Assembly (NCBI GenBank): GCA_002386525.1
Contig: DGIS01000022.1
Span: 248,001-312,000, forward strand
Length of the DNA: 64,000 nucleotides
DNA from: Sphingobacterium sp. UBA4616
GTDB lineage: Bacteria > Bacteroidota > Bacteroidia > Sphingobacteriales > Sphingobacteriaceae
Direction of reading: 5' to 3'
The first letter of the stretch is position 1. Each line of letters opens with the position of its first letter. The notes below the pieces were generated by a model. The model saw only the letters and a program-made list of their open reading frames with translations, searched no databases and had not been told where the DNA came from. The position numbers were made by a program, and so were the translations under genes. This document shows, piece after piece, positions 1 through 9,068 of the stretch.

Positions 1-1
1 A

Positions 2-538
2 CAAGCCAGCGAACCTTTCCGCTATCAGGATGAGTTACACCAAGTGGCTCAATTGGACCGCGACTGGAAAGTGAATTTTATTGCCGGAGGACCTGTTTTA
101 CCAAAGGCTAAAAAGCTTGATCAGCTCTCTTCGTGGACCGAATGGGGCGATAAAGATGCTGTTAATTTTTCGGGTACAGCAAACTACGAGAAAACATTCT
201 CTATCCATAAAGACTTGTCAAAATCATATCTACTCAAGCTTGGGCGTGTTGCGGAAAGTGCCAGAGTGTATATTAACGGAAAGGACGCCGGTGTGTTATG
301 GTCAATTCCTTTTCAACAGGATATTACCCCATTATTGGTAAATGGCGAAAACAAGATTCGTATTGAAGTCGCCAACTTAATGGCCAACCGTATGAGCTAT
401 CTAGACCGCAAAAAAGTTACCTGGCGTAATTATCACGAAATCAATTTCGTCAATATCAATTATAAAGATTTTGATGCCAGTAACTGGGCGCCCATGGAAA
501 GTGGGCTGATTGGGCCAGTGACCATTTGGAGTTATTAA
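2..538 (+). CDS. GH106-type alpha-L-rhamnosidase, C-terminal fragment (5' end outside window)
   Basis: The frame is open from base 2, so only the last 178 or so residues are seen. They form a beta-sandwich like the GH2-type sugar-binding domain at the end of GH106 rhamnosidases: a strand-rich stretch with VYINGKDAG and then the family-typical tail NRMSYLDRKKVTWRNYHEIN, ending SNWAPMESGLIGPVTIWSY. In GH106 the (alpha/beta)8 catalytic domain lies N-terminal and is not visible here. The enzyme would remove terminal L-rhamnose from rhamnogalacturonan in the periplasm, which fits the pectin-type genes downstream. A GTG at 44 could be mistaken for a start, but the frame continues upstream of it. 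A GH2 enzyme is the main alternative; the tail favours GH106. Confidence 0.8.
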   Translation, partial: QASEPFRYQDELHQVAQLDRDWKVNFIAGGPVLPKAKKLDQLSSWTEWGDKDAVNFSGTANYEKTFSIHKDLSKSYLLKLGRVAESARVYINGKDAGVLWSIPFQQDITPLLVNGENKIRIEVANLMANRMSYLDRKKVTWRNYHEINFVNINYKDFDASNWAPMESGLIGPVTIWSY

Positions 539-673
539 ATGAGAAACGATTGGATGTGTTCGTGCGAGCTTGTCTTTATCTGATTGATTTTTTGCGAGCA
601 TAAAAAGTGGTCAGTAGCTTTCGTGCGCATGGAAAGAGAAAAAGTTGTTACATTAATAGGCCTGTATAACTAT

Positions 674-700
674 AAAAAGCCCCTTAAATGGGGCTTTTTG
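674..700 (+). terminator. Rho-independent terminator after the GH106 gene
   Basis: AAAAAGCCCC (674-683), loop TTAAAT, and GGGGCTTTTT (690-699) form a perfect 10-bp stem ending in a U-tract. It separates the rhamnosidase gene from the first SusC gene. The rest of 539-818 shows no gene and no convincing promoter. Confidence 0.9.
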
Positions 701-818
701 CTTTCTAAAATAAACGGAGATACCTGCGAACCTGTAAGTTCAGGATAGTTAGTTTAAAGGGATGCTATAACTTCCTGTTACCAATATAAATCACAAGTAA
801 CAATTTAAACTTCAACCC

Positions 819-3800
819 ATGAAAAATAGCTTACGATATGGTACCGTGGTAATGATCCAGTTGGCATTGACTCAGGTATTATATGCTCAAGAACTGCTGA
901 AAGGAAAAGTTGTTGACGATAAAAGTCAGCCTATTAGCGGAGTGACTATCCGTGTGAACGGCAAAGGTAGTGGAACGACGAATAAAAATGGTGAATTTGG
1001 TATCGTGGCCAAGCCGGGGGATAAAGTTACCTTCACTTCGATAGAATACCTATCTAAAACCTTAATCGTATCCAACCGCTCTTTTTTGCAGGTAGACATG
1101 ATATCCAAGCAAGAAGCTCTTGACGAAGTCGTTGTCATTGGCTATGGAACGCAAAAGCGGACTAATCTTATTGCACCCGTTTCAAAATTTAATGCTGAAA
1201 ATCTCGATGAACGGCCTATTGCTCGCGTTGATCAAGCCTTGATCGGACAGATGTCTGGCGTACGGGTCAAGCAATCTACGGGTGTTCCCGGAAAGGGGTT
1301 AAGTGTACAGGTCAGGGGGTCGGGGTCTATTACTGCTGGTAGTGAGCCCTTGTATGTCATTGATGGTTTCCCATTGTCAACGGCCTCGCAAAATGGCTCC
1401 GGAAACTATGCCTCGGGAAATCCTTTGGACAATATGAACCCCAATGATATTGAATCTGTAGAGGTTTTAAAAGATGCATCTGCGGCTGCTATTTACGGAT
1501 CCCGGGCAGCAAATGGCGTTGTCCTGATCACCACAAAGCGTGGAAAGAGCGGTCAGGCCAAACTGAGTCTCAATTCATACATTGGTATTTCCGAGGCTTA
1601 TAAGAAATTGGATATGTTAAATGGTGAGGAGTGGATAGATAGAGCGGTGGAGATGATCAATGCGCAATGGGAAGCCTCGGGTACAGGAAGATTGGCAAGT
1701 CAAAGTAATGCGGAACGACGGAAGATACTGGGGCTCGCCGACGGGACATATAATACAGCTTACATGTATGATGACCGCTGGCTGGAGCCTGGACATCCCG
1801 GACTTTATCTCGTTAACTGGCAGGACGAAGCGTATCGAAAAGGAGTGATTCAAAATTACCAGGTTGCAGCGTCGGGAGCGACAGAATTTGTCAATTATTA
1901 TGTCTCTGGGAATTATCTCAATCAGCAGGGTATTGTGAAAGGATTGGATTATAAAAACTATACTGCCAGGGCTAACGTTGAAGTGAAACCGAATAAGAAA
2001 TTCGCATTCGGTTTAAACCTAGCACCTACTTATTCGATAGGAAATGACCCCGGGGTGGAAGGAAAGGATAATATCATGCATCAAATTTATTCGATGTCAC
2101 CGGTTCAGGATCATCCTGCAGGAACAGTAAACGTTTTTGACAATGAAAAATATCCTTGGAGCACTTCAACAAATGATCCCATTGCTAAATTGAATTATTA
2201 TATCGGGGAAAACAAAATTTCACGTTTACTGGGAACAGTTTATGGACAATACAATATTCTTGATAACTTCAATTTTAAGACTACGGTCAATTTGGATCAA
2301 ACCGATAGCCGGAGCAATAGATTTCAGCCTTACACAGTTGGAGGAACTTTGGCTAACCGAACCAATAATCCGAATCAAGCGACCTACGGATCCAATAGTG
2401 TTTACCGAAAACAGACCTTTGTGAACGAAAACACCTTAAATTATCACCTCAATATTGACAAGCATGATGTTACTGCGCTGTTGGGACAAGCTTATAATTT
2501 TGATAAACTTGAAACTTCTTCCATCACCTCGCAGGGGGGGTATACCAATAGTTCTATAACAACGTTGAACGGCGCAGTTGCTACAGTGGCTTCAACAGGT
2601 GCAACACAAAGTGTCTTGCTCTCTTATTTTGGGCGTGTCCAATATGCCTATGATGGTAAGTATTTACTGTCTGGAAGTATTCGACGGGACGGCTCATCGC
2701 GTTTTGGATCCAATACCAAATGGGGTTGGTTCCCATCGTTATCCATGGGCTGGCGTCTTTCAGAGGAGAATTTTATGAAACCAATGGCCTTTATAAATGA
2801 GCTGAAATTACGCGGAAGTTATGGTGAATCTGGGAATAACAATATAGGTGATTACAGCAGTATTGCTTTATTGGGATTTTATAATTATTCGTTAAATGGT
2901 CTTTCGGCATCCGGGCAGGCGCCAAGCAATATTATTAATCCGGACCTAAAATGGGAAAAATCCCGGACTTATGATATTGGATTGGATTTTGGTCTCTTAG
3001 GCTCACGCATCACCGGTTCATTTGACTGGTATACACGCAAAAGCAGTGATTTATTATTAAATGTCCCTTCCATGCTGGCGACCGGTTTTTCTTCCTATTT
3101 GGATAATGCTGGTGAGGTGAAAAGTAAAGGCTGGGATTTTGAGATCACCTCCCATCAAATCAGAAAATCGGATTTTTCGTGGTCTACCTCTTTTAACATC
3201 AGTCATAATTCCAATAAGGTAACAAAACTTGATGGGGAGCAAAAAGAAATTTTAATTCCATCTTCGTTTGATATCCAACATAGCCTTTTGCGGATTGGTG
3301 AGCCAATGTATAGTATTTATGTCGTGAAACAAGATGGAATATTAAGTCAGGCGGATATTGATGCTGGGGCGGCATTGTATGGTAGCCAAAAGGCAGGTGA
3401 TCCAAGGTATGTGGATGCCAACGGAGATGGTGTGATTGATGCGAATGACCGTATGATTGTGGGGCATCCAAACCCTAGCTATGTGTGGGGGATAACCAAC
3501 AACTTTAAATATAAAAATTTTGACCTGAGTTTTATGTTCCAAGGCCAGAATGGAGGTCATATCTATTCCTTATTAGGAAGGGCATTGGGACGTACGGGCC
3601 AAGGATCGTCGGACAATGCACTTGGTTTTTATCGGGATAGATGGCGTTCAGAAGAGGAGCCTGGAGAAGGCCGTGTTGGAAAAGCTTATTCAACGTTTGG
3701 GCGGATTAAAAATACAGATTGGCTGTATTCCTCGGATTATTGGCGCCTACGCAATGTCACTCTTGGTTATAATATAAAAGACCTGAAATTGGGAAGTCAG

Positions 3801-3992
3801 TCCAAACTTAGTTTAGTCCGTTTATTCGTGACATTGGAAAATTTTTGGGGAAAGGACAAATATGACGGCGGTGTAAATCCCGAATCTTCAAATACAAATC
3901 TAAGCGGAAGCGCTGATTATCCCGAAGCGGGTGATTATGGTGGCCTGGCAATTCCAAAAACAGTAACATTTGGTTTAAACGTAAATTTCTAA
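819..3992 (+). CDS. SusC/RagA-type TonB-linked outer membrane transporter (pair 1)
   Basis: A 1057-residue outer membrane barrel that should import oligosaccharides with the SusD protein encoded next. Visible in order: a signal peptide (about residues 1-24, ending LYAQ); a carboxypeptidase-regulatory-like beta domain (about 27-105) starting LKGKVVDDKSQPISGVTI; the conserved SusC linker LDEVVVIGYGTQKR; a plug domain with QALIGQMSGVRV, EPLYVIDGFP and IESVEVLKDASAAAIYGSRA; and a long beta-barrel ending in an aromatic residue (GLNVNF). The length is normal for SusC. The SusD start is only 4 nt downstream, so the pair is surely co-transcribed. The substrate is inferred from the locus to be a pectin fragment and cannot be read from the sequence. 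Confidence 0.95.
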   Translation: MKNSLRYGTVVMIQLALTQVLYAQELLKGKVVDDKSQPISGVTIRVNGKGSGTTNKNGEFGIVAKPGDKVTFTSIEYLSKTLIVSNRSFLQVDMISKQEALDEVVVIGYGTQKRTNLIAPVSKFNAENLDERPIARVDQALIGQMSGVRVKQSTGVPGKGLSVQVRGSGSITAGSEPLYVIDGFPLSTASQNGSGNYASGNPLDNMNPNDIESVEVLKDASAAAIYGSRAANGVVLITTKRGKSGQAKLSLNSYIGISEAYKKLDMLNGEEWIDRAVEMINAQWEASGTGRLASQSNAERRKILGLADGTYNTAYMYDDRWLEPGHPGLYLVNWQDEAYRKGVIQNYQVAASGATEFVNYYVSGNYLNQQGIVKGLDYKNYTARANVEVKPNKKFAFGLNLAPTYSIGNDPGVEGKDNIMHQIYSMSPVQDHPAGTVNVFDNEKYPWSTSTNDPIAKLNYYIGENKISRLLGTVYGQYNILDNFNFKTTVNLDQTDSRSNRFQPYTVGGTLANRTNNPNQATYGSNSVYRKQTFVNENTLNYHLNIDKHDVTALLGQAYNFDKLETSSITSQGGYTNSSITTLNGAVATVASTGATQSVLLSYFGRVQYAYDGKYLLSGSIRRDGSSRFGSNTKWGWFPSLSMGWRLSEENFMKPMAFINELKLRGSYGESGNNNIGDYSSIALLGFYNYSLNGLSASGQAPSNIINPDLKWEKSRTYDIGLDFGLLGSRITGSFDWYTRKSSDLLLNVPSMLATGFSSYLDNAGEVKSKGWDFEITSHQIRKSDFSWSTSFNISHNSNKVTKLDGEQKEILIPSSFDIQHSLLRIGEPMYSIYVVKQDGILSQADIDAGAALYGSQKAGDPRYVDANGDGVIDANDRMIVGHPNPSYVWGITNNFKYKNFDLSFMFQGQNGGHIYSLLGRALGRTGQGSSDNALGFYRDRWRSEEEPGEGRVGKAYSTFGRIKNTDWLYSSDYWRLRNVTLGYNIKDLKLGSQSKLSLVRLFVTLENFWGKDKYDGGVNPESSNTNLSGSADYPEAGDYGGLAIPKTVTFGLNVNF

Positions 3993-3996
3993 AACA

Positions 3997-5502
3997 ATGA
4001 AAAAATTGAGTATATTTTTGTTGATAGCGGGTCTATTGGGATCTTGCAAAATGGATCTGGACCAGCAGCCCATTTCGAACGCAACATCAGATACGTACTT
4101 TAAGACTACGAATGATTTTGTTCAAGGATTGAATGCTATATATAATAGTACACGAGGATATCCAGACCGCTTAATGAATCTTTCGGAGACACGATCTGAC
4201 AATTTGTACGCCGTTTCTGATGGTGGGGTACGAGATTGGGAAGGGATCAATAGTTTTCATAAAACAATTGCCAGTAACCCCTATGTAATAGAAGCTTGGC
4301 AAACAAATTTTAACGGTATCTTTCGTGTAAACAATTATTTAGAACAACTTGAGGCGAATGGAGCTACAGCCATCTCGGATGTGAATCTTCGTAATAGAAT
4401 GGAAGGCGAAGCTCGATTTATGCGTGCATTTTTTTATTTTGATTTGATTCGATACTTCGGGAAAGTACCGCTGATTGACAAGGTGGTCTCTGCCAGTCAA
4501 GCTAAGAATATTGGGCGGAGCAACGTGGAGGAGCTATATGCCTTAATTATTGAAGATTTAAATAAGGCTATTAATGCCCTTCCTGCCCCCAGCGCCTATG
4601 CGGCTGTTGATAAAGGTCGTGTCAATAAATATGCTGCAAAAATGTTGCTGGGATTGGTTTACATGACGCGGTCAGGGCCCACTTTGGGTATTGAAGGTGC
4701 CGGTTTAAACAGCAATGAATGGGCGAAAGCCGTGGAGCAGTTCAACGAGGTAATCAATAGCAATGAATTTAGTTTGCTGACCAGCTATAATAGCATTTTT
4801 GATTATGGTAATGAGCGCAACAAGGAAGTGGTTTTTAATATTGAATATTCTAGCGGTGCTAATCCCGTTGTTGGGGCTACATTTCCTTGGGTACTTGTGC
4901 CTGACAATTGGTTCAATTCACTCGGTCTGGCCACGCAAGGAGGCCTCACAATTAGGCCAGTATCGGATGACTTGCTTCAATCGTATGATGCAAGCGATAG
5001 TCGGAGAACATTCAGTATTCAGCAAGGATATACCTATGGCAATGTTGCTGAAACAAGATCTTTTATTAAGAAATTTGTGGATGTTACTAAAGTGCCTGCA
5101 AATCGAATGGATTGGCCGATTAATTATATTGTATTTCGCTATAGTGATTTGCTGTTGCTAAAGGCGGAGTGTATATTGAATGGCGCCCCTGGGGCTATTC
5201 AAACGGATGTAGATGCGGTAGTCAATCAAATCCGAAAGCGCGCTGGATTGACAGCTGAGCTGACCAATGTCACTAAATCGCAGCTGATGGACGAAAGGAG
5301 ACGGGAATTTGTTGGTGAAGGGCTGCGTTGGTTTGATCTTATCCGCAGCGGTAATGTGGAATCTGTCATGAAGGCTTGGATCACGAAAGGGGATGTCGCA
5401 AAGCAGATGTCAGATTTTCAAGTCAATTATGTGCTCTATCCAGTGCCACAATCCGAACTAGACAATAGTCCGGGCTTATATACACAGAATCCAGGCTATT
5501 AA
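3997..5502 (+). CDS. SusD/RagB-type surface glycan-binding lipoprotein (pair 1)
   Basis: A 501-residue lipoprotein with lipobox LLGSC (Cys17), followed by KMDLD, an acidic tail that fits surface export in Bacteroidota. The alpha-helical TPR-like SusD fold is indicated by RFMRAFFYFDLIRYFGKVPL near residue 140 and the C-terminal signature MDERRREFVGEGLRWFDLIR. It closes with the usual QNPGY. SusD proteins lid the SusC barrel and bind the incoming glycan. It follows SusC1 by 4 nt and is followed at once by a strong terminator, so pair 1 probably forms its own transcript. Confidence 0.95.
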   Translation: MKKLSIFLLIAGLLGSCKMDLDQQPISNATSDTYFKTTNDFVQGLNAIYNSTRGYPDRLMNLSETRSDNLYAVSDGGVRDWEGINSFHKTIASNPYVIEAWQTNFNGIFRVNNYLEQLEANGATAISDVNLRNRMEGEARFMRAFFYFDLIRYFGKVPLIDKVVSASQAKNIGRSNVEELYALIIEDLNKAINALPAPSAYAAVDKGRVNKYAAKMLLGLVYMTRSGPTLGIEGAGLNSNEWAKAVEQFNEVINSNEFSLLTSYNSIFDYGNERNKEVVFNIEYSSGANPVVGATFPWVLVPDNWFNSLGLATQGGLTIRPVSDDLLQSYDASDSRRTFSIQQGYTYGNVAETRSFIKKFVDVTKVPANRMDWPINYIVFRYSDLLLLKAECILNGAPGAIQTDVDAVVNQIRKRAGLTAELTNVTKSQLMDERRREFVGEGLRWFDLIRSGNVESVMKAWITKGDVAKQMSDFQVNYVLYPVPQSELDNSPGLYTQNPGY

Positions 5503-5568
5503 TAATTTTTATAATCAAACTCAACCTAACCTACCCGTTCTGAACGGGTAGGTTTTTTTTGTAAAAAT
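5503..5568 (+). repeat. 66-nt terminator element, copy A
   Basis: This stretch immediately after the SusD1 stop codon matches 11148-11213, immediately after the SusD2 stop, with one mismatch in 66 bases. The element carries the hairpin described separately. Confidence 0.95.
5528..5560 (+). terminator. Rho-independent terminator of SusCD pair 1
   Basis: AACCTACCCG (5528-5537) pairs perfectly with CGGGTAGGTT (5545-5554), and the stem can extend into the loop TTCTGAA. A run of eight T follows (5553-5560). Confidence 0.95.
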
Positions 5569-5912
5569 AGGTTCAAATTCTTTCAGGAGTGTAGCGGTAA
5601 AATGCTGCTGCGTAGAGGTGAGCATTGAATCGCATGTAAACGGGGCTATCTAAACTTCTTGGGCAGCCCCGTTTTCTTTGGAAGCTTCCTTCAATGACAG
5701 GATTGAACAGGATGGTTATTACAACTCATACTTTTATTTTTAACCAACATTATAAGCCTTAGAGGAACCCTGAATATATTTTTAAGTCAGTAATGCCTAT
5801 TAAGCAATAAAAAATCATACAACTTTTTTATTATCTCGTTGTAATGAAAATCGATTTTTACGGTCGAAGATCAATAAGGGAGAAAAGAAAATAATACCTA
5901 AATAATACTTTA
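5569..5912 (+). other. Intergenic region between SusCD pairs 1 and 2
   Basis: No gene is seen in these 344 bases. A second hairpin lies at 5638-5674: AAACGGGGCT pairs perfectly with AGCCCCGTTT across a 17-nt loop and is followed by TCTTT, so it could act as a back-up terminator. The last 200 bases are AT-rich leader for SusC2. I found no good TTG-N19/20-TAnnTTTG promoter, although one must lie here if the upstream terminators work. Confidence 0.7.
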
Positions 5913-8900
5913 ATGATAAACTATTTAACAATTAGGTTTGATCATCATGTAAAGAAGTACATTTTTTTGCTGTTTACGGCAATGCTGTGTACATTAAATT
6001 TATTTGCTCAAACCGCTCGGACTGGAAAGGTAAAAGATGAAAAAGGTTCACCTATTCAAGGTGTGACTGTACAGTTAAAAGGTAAAGCCATGACGGCAAA
6101 GACCAATGTCGACGGTTCATTTGCCATCAGTGCATTGCCCTCGGATGTTTTGACCTTCAGAAGTCTTGGTTTTGAACCCCAGGAAATTCCTGCTGGTAGC
6201 CAAAACAACTTCAATATAGTTCTGGTACAGAAGATCGATGTCATGGACGAAGTCGTGGTGGTTGGTTACGGCACGATGAAAAAGAAAGATGTGACGGGTT
6301 CGATAGCGAGTGTGGGCGAAAAAGAACTTAAGGCAATGCCCGTAAAAGATGCATTGCAGGCCATGCAAGGTAAGGTTGCAGGGGTTGATATTACATCAAA
6401 TCAACGGCCGGGAACAACTGGTAGCATAAAAATCAGGGGTGTAAGGTCGTTAAACGCCGATCAAGACCCTTTATATGTCGTTGATGGGATGGTATTGCAG
6501 GCCGGCGGAATTGACAATATCAATCCGAGCGACATAGAAACCATCGATGTTCTAAAAGATGCTTCCGCAACGGCTGTGTATGGTTCGCGTGGTGCCAATG
6601 GTGTGGTTTTGGTGACGACTAAGCAAGGCAAAAAAGGTCGTTTACAATTAAATTATGCAGGTACAGCGACATTCGAGAAGATGTATGATGTCACAGAATA
6701 CATGGATGCTGCACAATGGTTGGATTATGCGCGCTTGGCGAAATTTGGAACAACAACACCTAGTTATACAAGTGACTTTTCAAAGTGGGGCTCTGTAGCA
6801 GCCTCCTGGGCAAATATCGCGAAAGGTTGGACCAATAATAATACGGTTTGGGATCCAAGCTTAGTAGGTAATTACGATTGGGCTGATGCTGGCCGTAAAA
6901 ATGCCTTATCTACTGAACATACCTTAAGCGTCTCTGGTGGTGGCGAGAATTCAAAAGGTTATGGTTCATTTGGCTATTTAAAGCAAGATGCCACACAGCC
7001 AGGGCAAAAATTTAATCGCTATACCTCGAAAGTAAGTTTTGAAGCGACTCCGACGAAGTGGTTTACTATGGGTGCTTCACTAAATGTATTTTTCTCCGAT
7101 CAAGATTATGGCTATAACTTTTCTAAATCGGTCACTGGAGCGGGTGATTACTACAACGCTTTACGAGGAATGTTGCCCTGGACAGTACCCTATGACGAGA
7201 ATGGAAACTACCTGAGAAACCCTGCGGCAGGTGATATCAATATCATTAATCCAATTAATGAATTGGAATACAATACCAATCAACGGCAGACTTTTGGTGC
7301 GAATGGTAGTTTCTTTAGCCAATTGGATTTTGGACAGATTTATGAGCCATTAAAAGGTTTAAAATATCGTGTGCAATTTGGGCCGGAGTTTAGATATTAT
7401 CGTGCGGGCTTGGCCAATGCGGCTGAAGGAATTAATGGTGACGGAAATAACGCAGTAAGGTTTTCGACAACTCGAAATCTTGCTTGGACCTTGGATCATT
7501 TGATCTACTACGATCGCGACTTCGGCACAGATCATCACTTGGGGATTACCTTATTACAGAGTTCATCGAAAAAAAATGTCGAAACAAGCGATATGCGTGC
7601 GACCGATGTGTATAGTGCAAATGAACTATGGTATAATATTAGTTCCGGAGGTTTTATCGGTAGCTACGGGACAGGCTTATCAGAACGACAAATGGAATCC
7701 TATATGGCTCGTGCAAACTATAGCTACAAGGACCGTTATATGTTAACTGCTTTTGTGCGATGGGATGGATCGTCGGTATTGGCTCCAGGGCATCAATGGA
7801 GTTCATTCCCCTCTGTAGCTGCTTCTTGGCGTATTGATCAAGAGGATTTTATGAAAAATTCATCTTACATCAATACTTTAAAATTACGCATGGGATTTGG
7901 TATCGTAGGAAACGAGGCAATATCTCCTTATCGAACTAAAGGCTTATTAACACAGAACTTTTACAATTGGAGTGCAACGAATTCAACGCCAGGCTATATT
8001 GCATCAGACCCTTCTGCAGCGTCTCCCCAATCCATGGCAAACCCTGAGTTGGGTTGGGAACGTACGACGCAATATAATATGGGAATAGATTATGGCTTTT
8101 TCAATAACCGCGTTAATGGAGCGCTGGATCTCTATAAGACACGAACCAATGATTTAATTATGTTGATGGGATTAAACCCTGTAACAGGATTTCCAAATAC
8201 TTGGGCAAATATTGGGAAAACCGGTGGCTGGGGGATTGATTTACAATTGAATACTGTCAATATCAAACAGGATAATTTCCAGTGGAATACAACTTTAACT
8301 TGGTCCAAAGACAGGAGTAAAATTATCCAATTGCAAAACGGTCGTACGAGTGATATCAGCAACAAATGGTTTGTAGGTCAGGAAATTTCTGTTCCTTACG
8401 ATCTAGTTTACGATGGTATTTGGAAGACTTCCGAAGCAGAAGAAGCTAAAAAATATGGTGCTAATCCTGGACAAATTCGTGTAAAAGATATTAGTGGTCC
8501 GGATGGTGTGCCTGATGGAAAAGTGGACAGAAACTATGATTCACAGATATTAGGTTCTTATCGTCCGAAATGGTCAGCAGGTATTATGAATACATTCACC
8601 TATAAAAACTTTGATTTATCTTTCTTTATTTTCTCCCGTTGGGGGCAAATGATTAATGCTGGTGCGGAGACCTTAGGCGGTCGTTTTATGATGCGTAAAT
8701 TGGATTATTTTATTCCTGGGGTTCATGAAGATGCAGAATATTACCAACCAGGATCAAATGGAGAGGCGGCAGATCCGTGGAGTTCTTCCATGAATTACCG
8801 TGATGGCTCATTTATTAAGTTGCGGAATGTAAGTTTGGGCTATAATTTTCCGAAAACAAAATTAGCGAAGCTGGGGGTAAGTAACTTTAAAATCTATGCA

Positions 8901-9041
8901 CAAATTATGAACCCGGCAATGTTGTATTCAAAAGTGGATTTCTTGGATCCGGATTTAGCAAGTTATAATAATAACACGACACAAGCTGGCTCAGCAATAA
9001 CAACACGAGGTGCAGTAATTGGTGTAAACATTGGGTTTTAG
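5913..9041 (+). CDS. SusC/RagA-type TonB-linked outer membrane transporter (pair 2)
   Basis: A 1042-residue SusC homolog. The ATG at 5913 gives a long positively charged n-region before the hydrophobic core, and the signal peptide ends near residue 33 (NLFAQ). A carboxypeptidase-regulatory-like domain follows (TGKVKDEKGSPIQGVTVQLKG), then the classic linker MDEVVVVGYGTMKKKDVTGS. The plug has LQAMQGKVAGVDI, DPLYVVDGMV and IETIDVLKDASATAVYGSRG; a beta-barrel ends IGVNIGF. It is encoded 27 nt upstream of a SusD gene. It is clearly a different lineage from SusC1, as plug and barrel differ throughout, so it probably takes a different oligosaccharide. Confidence 0.95.
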   Translation: MINYLTIRFDHHVKKYIFLLFTAMLCTLNLFAQTARTGKVKDEKGSPIQGVTVQLKGKAMTAKTNVDGSFAISALPSDVLTFRSLGFEPQEIPAGSQNNFNIVLVQKIDVMDEVVVVGYGTMKKKDVTGSIASVGEKELKAMPVKDALQAMQGKVAGVDITSNQRPGTTGSIKIRGVRSLNADQDPLYVVDGMVLQAGGIDNINPSDIETIDVLKDASATAVYGSRGANGVVLVTTKQGKKGRLQLNYAGTATFEKMYDVTEYMDAAQWLDYARLAKFGTTTPSYTSDFSKWGSVAASWANIAKGWTNNNTVWDPSLVGNYDWADAGRKNALSTEHTLSVSGGGENSKGYGSFGYLKQDATQPGQKFNRYTSKVSFEATPTKWFTMGASLNVFFSDQDYGYNFSKSVTGAGDYYNALRGMLPWTVPYDENGNYLRNPAAGDINIINPINELEYNTNQRQTFGANGSFFSQLDFGQIYEPLKGLKYRVQFGPEFRYYRAGLANAAEGINGDGNNAVRFSTTRNLAWTLDHLIYYDRDFGTDHHLGITLLQSSSKKNVETSDMRATDVYSANELWYNISSGGFIGSYGTGLSERQMESYMARANYSYKDRYMLTAFVRWDGSSVLAPGHQWSSFPSVAASWRIDQEDFMKNSSYINTLKLRMGFGIVGNEAISPYRTKGLLTQNFYNWSATNSTPGYIASDPSAASPQSMANPELGWERTTQYNMGIDYGFFNNRVNGALDLYKTRTNDLIMLMGLNPVTGFPNTWANIGKTGGWGIDLQLNTVNIKQDNFQWNTTLTWSKDRSKIIQLQNGRTSDISNKWFVGQEISVPYDLVYDGIWKTSEAEEAKKYGANPGQIRVKDISGPDGVPDGKVDRNYDSQILGSYRPKWSAGIMNTFTYKNFDLSFFIFSRWGQMINAGAETLGGRFMMRKLDYFIPGVHEDAEYYQPGSNGEAADPWSSSMNYRDGSFIKLRNVSLGYNFPKTKLAKLGVSNFKIYAQIMNPAMLYSKVDFLDPDLASYNNNTTQAGSAITTRGAVIGVNIGF

Positions 9042-9068
9042 ACCGTAAAAAGATTAAAAAAGATTCTC